Shown one piece after another: positions 54,508 to 64,000 of a stretch of 64,000 nt of DNA. Position 1 is the first letter of the stretch. Every line of letters starts with the position of its first letter. Where the stretch lies: NCBI GenBank assembly GCA_039090855.1, contig CM077010.1, forward strand, positions 47,386,905 through 47,450,904. The letters are read 5' to 3'. Source of the DNA: Macrothele yani. Its lineage: Eukaryota > Arthropoda > Arachnida > Araneae > Macrothelidae. The notes under the pieces were generated by a model. It saw only the letters and a program-made list of their open reading frames with translations, made no database searches and had not been told where the DNA came from. Both the position numbers and the translations under genes were made by a program.

Positions 54508-54841
54508 AGTGTTCTCCCTAGAGCCTTTTTACTGGGCGGCCCGCCCAGCTAATTTTCTCTGCCGCCCAGCTAAATTTCCTGTAATGAATGTTTTCACAAC
54601 ACACATAATAGTAAGAGTGGAAAACTTACTCCCACATACACCATAAATATTAGTGAAAACAACTGAAATATGTGTTGAACATGATTTATCAGTAAGTATT
54701 TAATAAGTACAGTCATGTTAAGCAAAACATCCTTTCTTTTTTTTTTTTTTTTTTTTTTGATTGAGGAAGGGGTTGTTTAAAGCACCACCCAGCTAAAATG
54801 TCTTGCCACCCAGCTGTAGAAAAAACTCTAGGGAGAACACT
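54508..54841. mobile_element. MITE with AGTGTTCTCCCTAGAG ends
   Basis: Perfect 16-bp inverted ends AGTGTTCTCCCTAGAG, then CCCAGCTAAAW words near both ends. Flanks GTATAAGT and ATATAAGA agree at 6 of 8 positions, suggesting an 8-bp target duplication. 334 bp, non-coding. Confidence 0.8.
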
Positions 54842-54879
54842 ATATAAGATAACAGTAGAATAAAGAAGCTGACAAGCAT

Positions 54880-55790
54880 TACATTAGATGTGGTGTCATC
54901 CATGCAGCAGAAGGCTATGTTTGGGAAATGGTTCATTGAAACCAAATCAACAATGCAAGTACAGCAAAATTTTATTTGAATGTTTGCAGTGGTTAATCCA
55001 CCATCAAGACATAAGAAACTGGTACAATCGCTTTATGGAAATGGGTAGTGTTTTGAAGAATTCCTCCTCAGGAACACCACATGTCATAGATGTGAAGGTG
55101 GAATCCATTAGGCAAGCATTTCAACACAGTCCAGGAAAATCAACAAAACAGTTATCTCAGGAACTTCAAATACTCCATTCAACTGTCAAAAAAATGCTCT
55201 GTAAAAGAATAAAATTGTTTACAAAATGCAAATCAAATTTTGCAAGCTCTCCACATCCAGGATAAACCTAAAAAATGGAATTCAAGGTAGAGCTTTTGGA
55301 TAAAATTAATAACATAATACGTTTCTGCAGTGTGTAATGTTCCCAGATGAAGCAACATTTCATATCACGTCATTTTACTGAAAAAACGTTAAGATATGGG
55401 TTATTGAACTCGCACATGTTGTATGCAAACATGAGAGAAGCAGTACAAAAATCAATGTTTGATGCAATGCCATGCATGACTGGAAAATTGGGTCTCTCTT
55501 CTTCATTAAAAATACAGAGAGCAGGACTGTTTATTTTTATGTTGGAACAATTCGTTTTACCACGGCTTTAAGATCTGCAATCTGGCATCTTGTTCCAACA
55601 AGATGGGCCTCCTTCATACTAGTTTCTCTATGTGATAGAGCTTCTTGATAAGGAGTTTCTGGGCAGATAGATTGGCTGAGGTGTCAATTTCTTGACTGCC
55701 TCATTTTCTAGATTTAATCCCACTAGATTTTTTTCTTGTGGGTATATCTAAAAGACATATGTGAAGCACTGCAATACAATTAAACCAACA
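54880..55790 (+). pseudogene. Degenerate mariner-like transposase
   Basis: FGKWFIETKSTMQVQQNF (start, same family as the FFETKS protein at 5576-6319), SSGTPHVIDVKVESIRQAFQ then PGKSTKQLSQELQILHSTVK (HTH), FPDEATFHITSFY (first catalytic D, about 55345). Later segments are unrecognisable through stops. Confidence 0.7.
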
Positions 55791-56449
55791 ACTGATTGAT
55801 GGTCAGTTTCTGGAATTTAAACATGAAATAACACAGAAAGAGATTAAATCCACTATATTTAATTTTACAACACATAGTGGATTTTCATTTTGTGAAGAAC
55901 ATATTTTCCATGTTTCTTTTCTGAAGAGATCAACTTGTACTTTTATTTGCATTAAGGTCAATGTCCACTCATGGCCAACTTGATAGATCATAATTTACTA
56001 ACTTCCTGAATGGTTTTCCTTGATCAACCCAAGCATGGAAAAGCTCTTAGCCTTTAGTTGAAAAATGCTTCACCCAAGGTATAGAACTCATTGTAGAAGA
56101 CATACACATTCAAAAATTAAAGTGGTCTTCAAAAGAATACATGTCGATTAACAGTTTCCATAAATTAGATCAATAGACACTTAACTGATTATGTTATTTA
56201 TCTGTAGATTTGCACCCATTCTCCTCTCAAGTTAATGAGCTACATATGTTTGAAAGCTTGTCTAAACTTCTTACTACATGTTAAAGACAAAGGTTGCATT
56301 GTCACTTTTTCAGTGAACACACTTAAAGTTCAATATGCAAAATCTTTGGGTTGATGCTTTGAAGCACCTATTAAACACAAGGAATATTTTACATTTACAC
56401 TTTCACATGGATGCAGGCTTGAGATGAGATGAAAAAAAAAATGTCAATT

Positions 56450-57395
56450 TATCACAAGTACAAGGCGATCATGCCTGTTCATATGGCACCATTACATGAT
56501 GGACATGAAAATTAAGGACAGCAGAGCTACAAAGACCTCCCTCTCTTGGTGCAAGAAGATTGAAGGAGGCAGTGAATAAGAGTGCTATCACTGCTGTTTG
56601 TGAATTCTTTAAGGAAGACCCACACATCAATGTTCAGGTTTATACATCATTGTATCAAGTAGCAGTGTGAAAAAAATTATTCCTCAACCTTTAAAGTTTA
56701 GCAAGATCTATATCAAATGGTGACCCCACAAACTGACAGAACAGCAAAAAAATAGGGGGGAGGGGGCTAAGACGTTGGCAATGTTTGAACCTTGGTCCCA
56801 AACAGTTAACAGATATAGTCGCAGGTGATTAGACTGGGTTTTATTACTATACAACATCCAGAAATAGTGACAACTACGTTCGAGTTGAGAAAAAAAAAAA
56901 AATGAAATGCCTCACCAAATTCTCCAACCCCAAGGTAAAACATGCTCACATTTTTTTTTCAATTTCCAAGGAGTGGTAGCCATGGATGCCTTACCTGAAA
57001 AAAATGATGATAAGCGGCCAATACTACAAATTGTTTTTCCTAAAATGGTTAAGGAAATGAAAAAGCAGCATCCAGCAACATCTGTGTACAAGGTTCTTCT
57101 TCATGACAGTGTCAGTGCTCATAAACCCAGCAAGTTGCAGCTTATCTGGGGCAAGAAAAAATCAAACAGCTGCATCACCTGACATAGCACCATGCAATTT
57201 GTAGATGTTCCAAACATTACAAAAAACATTTCTGGGAAGCCTTTCTCAAGAGTGCAAGACCTTGCAAATTGCTTTCACACACAGTTGCAGAATATCCCCG
57301 CAACACTAGTGCAGCACAGACACCAGCAACTTCGCATATATACTGGAGGAGAGAATTTTGAAGGGCAGCAAGTCTTTTTGACATTAGCATAATTG
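56450..57395 (+). pseudogene. Degenerate mariner-family transposase, C-terminal part
   Basis: YKVLLHDSVSAHKPSKLQ (LHDNASAH block with the second catalytic D) at 56907-57182, followed in another frame by NISGKPFSRVQDLANCF and IYTGGENFEG, the usual end of mariner proteins. The DLAPCDFF block is lost to rearrangement. The upstream region (56450-56750) is too decayed to assign. Confidence 0.6.
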
Positions 57396-57886
57396 TTTTT
57401 ATACTGCAGATGCATGTTAGAAACGTTTTTGAATGTTCTTGTACTACAGTGTCTTACCTGTCTTCTACTCTCAACACAACCTGAAATTGCTATCTGTTGT
57501 TCATGTTATGGTATTTTAGTTTCACTCAAATATCCCTAGGTCATTTGGGATAGTTTATAATCTGAAAATTATTTTCTCTTATAAAAACCTTTCAGAGCAG
57601 TTGTGATAATGTTGTAATAGATTGTATTTATCACAAGTTAATAAATGTATTGCATGTTGTTGTTTTTTAGAGCAAATAACGTGCGAAATACTTCGACAAT
57701 ATCAGGTAAAATACCTTAGATATTATGTATATATTAATCAAATGCACGTTTATAACATAAGACAACCCATAAGGTTGCCTCATGAATTGCAATTTACGTA
57801 TCACCAAACCAGCAAAGAAGTTTTGCATGAATAAAAAAAGTAGCAGATTGTGTCAGCAGTGAAAAAGATTTTATGATGGCTTTTAC

Positions 57887-57981
57887 CTCTTCACTTTGGT
57901 CCTTCATGTCTTGCTCACTGATTTCCATAAGTTTTACAACATACTTGATGAAGTCAGACTTCTTTACAGAATAAAACATCC
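57887..57981 (-). CDS. SEC14L: SEC14-like protein exon: CRAL-TRIO domain
   Basis: The exon encodes MFYSVKKSDFIKYVVKLM then EISEQDMKDQSEE, matching the KGLLFSxSKxDLLRxKxxxCE segment of SEC14-like CRAL-TRIO domains. The acceptor is TTTTTATAG (ending 57982) and the donor GTAAAAG from 57886. 95 bases: it enters in phase 1 (GG completes glycine with the exon ending at 61937, giving MDIK-G-MFYS) and leaves in phase 0. Confidence 0.92.
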
Positions 57982-58239
57982 CTATAAAAATACAACCAAA
58001 CAGAATAGAAAATTAAAGGGCAAAAAATAAAATCCATTCTTACAGCTGCTTTAGTTGAACAGAGAAGAATTTACAACTTACAGAATGCAAAAGCTATCAT
58101 TCAATTATCTCAGTGACTCAAAAATGTGTTACATATATAATTAACCGAATTTGGAGTAGCAAACATAATGTGCGAAAAACAGATATCAATGCTACCTAGT
58201 AGGTAAATCCATCATCGGAAAAGCTGAAAAATGGCTTTT

Positions 58240-59060
58240 GAAAAATGTATATAACAAATGGCTAGCTGAGAAATGTATATAAAACCATGGCACAAATACA
58301 CCTCTCCTGTTTCTATACACACAGATATTTATGTCAGATACAGAGACACATGATATACACACTCATTCCTCCAAATGAGAAAATTTCACATTAAGGAAAG
58401 CTGAAATATATGTGAAAAATGTTGGTTGTACTATGAACTCTGTGCTGCAAGAATTTTTGAAACCACTTTAAGAAAAGATAAATGGCTTTTGAAAAATGAT
58501 AATGGCTAAAGAAAAGATAATGTCTTTTCTTTAAAAGATAAGAAAAGATAATGGCAAAGAAATGAAAAGATAATAGCTTTATCTAAATATCTAAAAAGAT
58601 ATAGATTATCATTATGTTTTTATTATATCATTATATTACAGATTATCATTATAATAGATATCTACAAAAACACAGATTATATAGATATCTAAAAAGATAT
58701 AGATTATCATTATATTTTTATTATTATATATTATAGATTATCATTATATTTTTATTATATTATAGATTATCATTATATTTTTATTATTATCATTATCTAA
58801 ATGAAAATATAATGGCTTTTGAAAAAATGGCTAGCTGAAAAATGTAAATAAAACCATGGCACAAATACACCTCTCCTGTTTCTATATGCACAGATATTAT
58901 GTCATATACAGAGACACATGATATACACACTGATTCATCCAAATGAGAAAATTTCACATTAAGAAAAGCTGAAGTATATGTGAAAAATGTTGGTTTTACT
59001 ATGAACTCTGTGCACCAAAAAGAATTTTCAACACCACTTTAAGAAAAGATAAATGCATAG
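58240..59060. repeat. ~260-bp direct duplication around an AT-rich tandem tract
   Basis: 58240-58490 and 58810-59060 are about 90% identical (CACAAATACACCTCTCCTGT, GAAAATTTCACATTAAG, TATGAACTCTGTGC). Between them lie GAAAAGATAATGGC repeats and TAGATTATCATTATA repeats (58490-58800). Confidence 0.9.
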
Positions 59061-61930
59061 GTGAAAACTAGGAGGCACTGCCAAGGGTGAAATTTTTACG
59101 TAACCTCCCGGGCCTTTGAACCGTAAGAAATTAGGACTGTGCCTGCATTTGTCACCTTCATCTTCATTTTTACTGTAATCCCACCCATCATACATATATA
59201 TAGTCATGCTACTCTGTTTTATGTGGAAAAATAAATTTTTCAAGTCTTACACCCAGAAAATTTAATTATATATAGAGAGAGGTCTCAGCAGAGTCAAGGT
59301 CATTCAATTTGTCCCACTTGGTGATCACACACACGTTGGGAGGTACATTGACCCCACCCACACTTCACCCTGATTGACAGCAGCATTTTTGCAGCAACAC
59401 ATACAAAATGCATTCGCTGATACAGATCAGAGTATCAACAAAAGCAAAGCTCCAAATGTAAAGTAATATCTTTTGATTTACTTTCTATATCAAGCTGAAA
59501 AACAAACATTTATGGAATAATTGACATTTAACAATACATGACAGAGGGAACATTACGAGGTTTTTAATTTTTTTTACTATTACGGAGGAATTTTTGCTCC
59601 ATCTAACTTCTGTTTTTGGAAATTTGTCGAAGATGGAATTCTGTCCCCAGGACAGAAAACTTTCACCTATGGATAAATCTCAAATACAAAAATGTTTACG
59701 CAAAATGCATCTAGAAAATGGAAAATTATAGTAACAGCACCTAGCAGGGTAATTTTACATAACAAAACAAAACAAAAAAAATGGAAAAAAAGAAGAAAAT
59801 GGAAATGCACTTGAAAGGGCAATGATAGTTATAGCTATCTAATGTTTATAGTTATGGACCATCTTTTTCCAACCTTCAGCAAATAATCATTTATGCAAAA
59901 TTCACGCATTAATTTTGAACATACGAAAGCATTTTTTTAAATTTAGCAGTCGTCTAATTACTTATGGTAAAGATCTTTACATGCACTACATTGTAAGAAA
60001 AATCTGAATTTTCTGTGCAAATACTATCGTGATGAACGAATTTTCAGTATTTTTTTATTTTTTTTAATGATTTTTAAATACATGATGAGGCTTGCCTTCC
60101 TTAACTATATTTACGCAATCTGCAAAAGCTCTGGCAGAAAATGGGACACTTAGTACATCGTCAAGACTGTTCCCCATCCTAAATGGATATCAAAACTCAA
60201 ATTGCATATATAATATGTACTTATAAATACACATGGATTCACACAGCGATGAAAAGACAAGAAAACAGTAACTCGTAGTAAAACGTTGAATTGTGTTTAT
60301 GACTCCATACACCATGTTTTCACAACCTTAAACAAATATTCATTTATGCTGCCTAATGAGAAAACTGAGAGACCTGTGAAACAGAAACAAATGAAACATT
60401 TTGGATATGGTTTTAGGAATCCTATATAAAATGTATTTTTACTAAAACTTTTTTTATAAAGTAATACTTTTATATATAGGAATCCTATATATAAAAGTAT
60501 TTTTTGACTAGTAAAAGTTGCAAACTATTTTGCAATATCAGTGCTTACAATGCTAGGGAAGCACTTTTACATACATAAATTTCTGTACATCATCAGCCAT
60601 TGTGGTCAAATTATTTGCTTAGATTCTCATTACTTCTTCTTGCTTTTCAATTGGCTAATAACAGTTGCTGCAATTATCTGTGTGGTTGAGAAAGTTGTTG
60701 CACATTCATTTTACCTCATATTGTCATGAAGCCTGGGTAACTGGTTTTTGCCACAACAGCATGGTCCTCTTCTTGCATTCACAACTTCCAGAGTACAGTA
60801 ATCTCGCATAGCATGTCATCAATACAGTTAGCACAACTAGAAACATATAAAAAATCCCTATACCTAGCAATTCTATGGTATATAATATCTTCCAAGTAAG
60901 GAGTGAATTTCTGTTGCTTACATAATCCAAAAAAAGGGCAAATTACGATCTTTTCAAACATCTTTGGCATATGTTTCGTTATTCAAAATAGAAATACAAA
61001 TTACTTCAAGATACTGCCAATACAATTATGTGGCAATTGGTGATGTCGTCCTAAGTGGTATTGTAATATAACTACAGGTTTTTGGGTGTGTTTTTTCTTC
61101 TTCTTCAAAGTTTTAATTTTAGCAATGATCTTTTTTTTTAAAAAAAAATAGTGAATTGATCATTACTTCAATTTCAGTGCCCAAGTTGGATTTTTTATCT
61201 GCAGCTGATCCAATACAAGTGCTAAGTACTGATAACTAGCAAAGATAATTTGTATTTCAGAGTTTTGTTGTTGCGGCTTGTTAATGTTGTATAGTTATGG
61301 AAGATTTTTCATCATATTATAAATGGCATTTGAGTTGCATCCACAATTTTCAACTGCATTTAATATCGACATAAATTTCATATCACAACGTAAAACAGCT
61401 AATTAATCAGAGATTGATTTCCAAACATAGATCAGGAGTCCCAGCATTTGGTAACTCCACAGATGGTTTGATTCACTGAAGTAGTACCTAGGGTATAGTT
61501 ATAAGTAGCAGTTTTATGGAAATTTCTTAATTGGGATATAAAATCTATCTGAGATATAAAAATGAGAAATAACTGGGATATAAAGTGCAAGAAAGGATAA
61601 TTCTTTATGATGCTCTTTTTGAACTTTGATACCAAGAAACAAAGTTTTTGTAAAAATTCAGATAAATGCTCTTAAGCATGTTACCACAGAATGAAAATAT
61701 TATCTAGAAAATGATTGATTTAAACTGAAATTTGTTGACAGAATCACTTTCTAGCTTCTAAACGTTAACTTCTGATCATATTGTGGATAGACGTGAATCT
61801 AGTCTAGTGAAGTGCCAAGCGTCTGTCTACATGTTCAATTGTTGTTCTTGAAATAAATGTTGTTGTGCTGGCACACTTTAATCTTCTACAGTTGATAAAC
61901 AACATCATAACAAATTACTTTTTCTGGACT
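59060..61930. other. Intronic DNA with one small palindrome
   Basis: Contains the third copy of the 1262-1850 repeat (59480-59665) and the palindrome 60463-60501. No exon recognised. Confidence 0.4.
60463..60501. repeat. Palindrome, 19-bp arms around one base
   Basis: AATACTTTTATATATAGGA at 60463-60481, then A, then the exact complement at 60483-60501. A partial copy of GGAATCCTATATA is also at about 60416. Confidence 0.85.
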
Positions 61931-61936
61931 ACTAAC

Positions 61937-62030
61937 CTTTGATATCCATGTGCCCAAATGGGATAATCCATACTGGGCATCCTTCCTTATCGTGGCCAAC
62001 TAAACCTCCTGGAAAATATTTGGTCAGCAC
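61937..62030 (-). CDS. SEC14L: SEC14-like protein exon: CRAL-TRIO domain start
   Basis: The exon encodes VLTKYFPGGLVGHDKEGCPV then WIIPFGHMDIK, matching the QxYLSGGxxGYDxxGCPVWYDxxGxxDxKG block of SEC14-like proteins. The acceptor is AATTTCTTCTTCCAG (ending 62031) and the donor GTTAGTAG from 61936. 94 bases, phase 0 in, phase 1 out. It is the most N-terminal exon found; the preceding CRAL-TRIO-N helices must be beyond 64000, since none was seen in 62031-64000. Confidence 0.95.
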
Positions 62031-62399
62031 CTGGAAGAAGAAATTTATAATGGTACAAAATCAACAGAAAAAAATAACAGCTTAAAATGAAACTTGGTAT
62101 ATTATAAATAAGATTTTCAGTATGTAAAAAAAAAAAGTTACTGATTTTTTTTTTCCAGCTTTCACAACTAATTGTCAAATCATTCTATAAATTCTGCATT
62201 GTTAGGCAATAGGCAATTTTATAATTTTTTACACAAGATCTATACAATGAAATAGTGGCTTGGGACAAGTAGTGTAAAGAGAAACAGCTGTTTTTTTAGA
62301 AGAGAGAAAAAAAGTAATAATATTTTCTAAAGAAACTCAGAAGATATCAGCAATTCATTTCTGAAAATCCTGCAATTATTCAGTCTAACAACCCTAATA

Positions 62400-63300
62400 C
62401 AGGGTGTCCACAAAGTCTCTTTACAACTTTGCACATTTATCACGGATACACTGTATGAGATAGACAAATGTGGTTGAGCACATAAGTAAGAGCAAAGACT
62501 AAAGTTTTTTCTACCTCATTACAAAAGCTCAATATGAGCACCATTTCTTGCGCGTAAAACCTCTAGCAGAAATTCCAGTTCCAACCATGTGTGCTGCAGA
62601 ATGTCCTCAGTAATGGTCGAAATGGCATTGTTGATCTTCGATTTCAAGTCATCAATGTCCTGCACCTTTGTCCGATACACGATATCCTTCACATATCCCC
62701 ATACAAAGAAGTCCAGAAGTGTGACATCGGGGAAATGTGATGGCCATGCAATTGGACCACCCAGTCCAATCCATCTCCCAGGGAATGTTGTGTTTAAAAA
62801 GTCCCGAATATGTCACCCCCAACATGGTGGCGCACCATCCTGTTGGAATATCATGCTTGGTTGAAGGTCTCCAACTGTGGCACAACATACTCACACAAAA
62901 TATCCAGGTAAACATCTGCCATCACTGTTTTGTTACTGAAGAAAACTGGTCCAAGAACTTGGTTATGCATAACACCACACCACACGTTCCCTTTAGGACT
63001 GTCTCTCGCAAGTTGCATAAACGCATGAGGATTTTCAGACCCCCAAATCATGACATTGTGTCTGTTTAACTGCCCAGAGACATGAAAAGTTGCCTCATCC
63101 GTAAAACAAACGTGTGAGAAACTCGGGATATTCAGTTAGTCTATACAGCATCGTTACTGTGAATTCTTTTCGAGGTCTATCGCTCGCTTCAAGTGCTTGT
63201 AACAGTTGCACTTTGTATGCATATAAGCGTAGATATCTATAAGCACCTCTCGCCAAATTTTTTAAAGACTTGACCAACTGCATACGCAATAAAGGCATAC
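62400..63300 (-). pseudogene. mariner-like transposase, catalytic part, one end present
   Basis: The left end CAGGGTGTCCACAAAGTCTC starts at 62400 after TA; the other end was not found. Minus-strand pieces in order: KVQLLQALEASDRPRKEFTV (63095-63298), the DEATFHVSG block (first D, about 63085), NRHNVMIWGSENPH and GNVWCGVMHNQVLGPVFFSN (62851-63051), QDGAPPCWG then an in-frame TGA where CGA is expected (about 62820), WIGLGGPIAWPSHFPD and DLKSKINNAISTITEDI. The HTH half is missing. Confidence 0.85.
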
Positions 63301-63309
63301 ACCCAAATA

Positions 63310-63735
63310 CTTTTACACATGACTTAACTATGCAAACTGAAGCATGACAATTGAATTGTCAATCTTTTTCTATATAACTTAAGTTAAAGGATGTAATAAA
63401 GTTGAACTTCTGCAATTTTAAAGAGTGAAGACTGTAAAAAGAGAGCCAGTGTCAGTTACTCAGGGGGCAGGAGGTAAAACAAAGAATTTGTTAAGTGGTC
63501 AAATCAATTTTCCTATGTGAGAGAATAATCAGATATACAGTAAAAGATACTGTAAATTATAAAACTGTGGTTAAAGAGTTCAAGCTTTGAATTTTGCACT
63601 GAATCATCTCATAGTTTAAATTGTGAAACCACAGTCAAATTTATGAGTTGAAGATTTCAGTTTTGCACTTCATTTTCTCTCAGTGTAATTGAATAATTGT
63701 TACTTGCATATACAAAAAGGGGAAATACAAAAGTG
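63310..63735. other. Intronic DNA, nothing recognised
   Basis: No element end, RNA gene or exon seen. Confidence 0.4.
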
Positions 63736-63739
63736 AGTT

Positions 63740-63945
63740 GTCAGTTCCAAGAGTCGATGATGGGACTTGAACAAACAACAATATCCAGAAGCTGCTGGAT
63801 ACATGTATAACGAAGTAAATTTCTCCGTCATTTTTGGTCTACGCCGGGATTCGATCCCGAGGCCGAGCTACGGGATTCGATCCCGTAGCTCAGTTGGTAG
63901 AGCGGAACAAGTCGCTCTACCAACTGAGCTACGCAGACATTTGTT
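63740..63945. repeat. Rearranged tRNA-derived modules
   Basis: CGGGATTCGATCCCG (T-arm/B-box palindrome) occurs twice (about 63844-63859 and 63871-63886). CGTAGCTCAGTTGGTAGAGCG (a tRNA D-arm) at 63884-63904 is followed after 8 bases by its exact complement (63913-63933). The parts of a tRNA are present but in the wrong order and orientation, so it is not a tRNA gene. Confidence 0.8.
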
Positions 63946-64000
63946 CTGATTGCTATGTGCCTTTATGTCGTGTGCGTCCTGCTGGCAGGTACGTCACATC

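Noticed and set aside
63884..63933. tRNA gene with AGCTCAGTTGGTAGAGC D-arm
   Set aside because: The rest of the tRNA is replaced by the inverted copy of the same arm.

Overview
This window is eukaryotic, most likely invertebrate and probably arthropod DNA. It is AT-rich, rich in homopolymers, has intron-bearing coding sequence, and is filled with decayed transposons: hAT, Tc1/mariner, piggyBac-like, Penelope-like, and RTE and other LINEs. A chelicerate is my guess from the TE mix. There is no operon, CRISPR array or bacterial feature.

The one host gene I can support is a SEC14-like protein (CRAL-TRIO lipid-binding domain followed by a GOLD domain) on the minus strand. Exons lie at 61937-62030, 57887-57981, 50494-50581 (tentative), 46297-46377, 36644-36730, 5436-5533 and 4927-5228. 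Almost every junction has canonical AG/GT signals and matching codon phases. The gene therefore spans at least 57 kb and the window is mostly its introns. The N-terminal exons lie beyond the right edge; the last GOLD exon was not found and is probably beyond the left edge.

Layout: 1-2.3 kb hAT fragment and a duplicated unit; 4.9-5.5 kb GOLD exons; 5.6-6.3 kb deleted mariner-like element carrying a mitochondrial cox3 fragment; 6.5-7.4 kb hAT-type repeat; 7.9-10.4 kb degenerate LINE with a tRNA-derived foldback inserted; 10.7-15.6 kb hAT element with terminal repeats, target duplication and an internal minisatellite; 15.8-17.0 kb foldbacks; 21.0-24.9 kb composite Penelope-like element with a 13-bp target duplication; 26.9-27.4 kb piggyBac-like MITE; 29.8-30.2 kb minisatellite; 30.3-35.8 kb Tc1 element, RTE LINE and nested Tc1 elements; 36.0-37.0 kb an inverted repeat, an exon and two partial copies of that exon; 38.1-42.0 kb a second hAT; 43.8-45.1 kb mariner; 48.0-50.4 kb a Tc1 element inside a mariner-like element; 50.9-57.4 kb LINE, hAT, MITE and mariner remnants; 58.2-59.1 kb duplicated segment; 62.4-63.3 kb mariner-like remnant; 63.7-63.95 kb tRNA-derived modules.

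Most striking observations: a nuclear cox3 fragment flanked by a 24-bp inverted duplication of transposon sequence; a Penelope-like insertion whose three segments share one target duplication; a recurring hammerhead-ribozyme-like core in several repeat families; and two tandem partial copies of a SEC14-like exon start, each with a potential acceptor. Nearly all transposon ORFs are broken; only the RTE reverse transcriptase keeps a long open frame.
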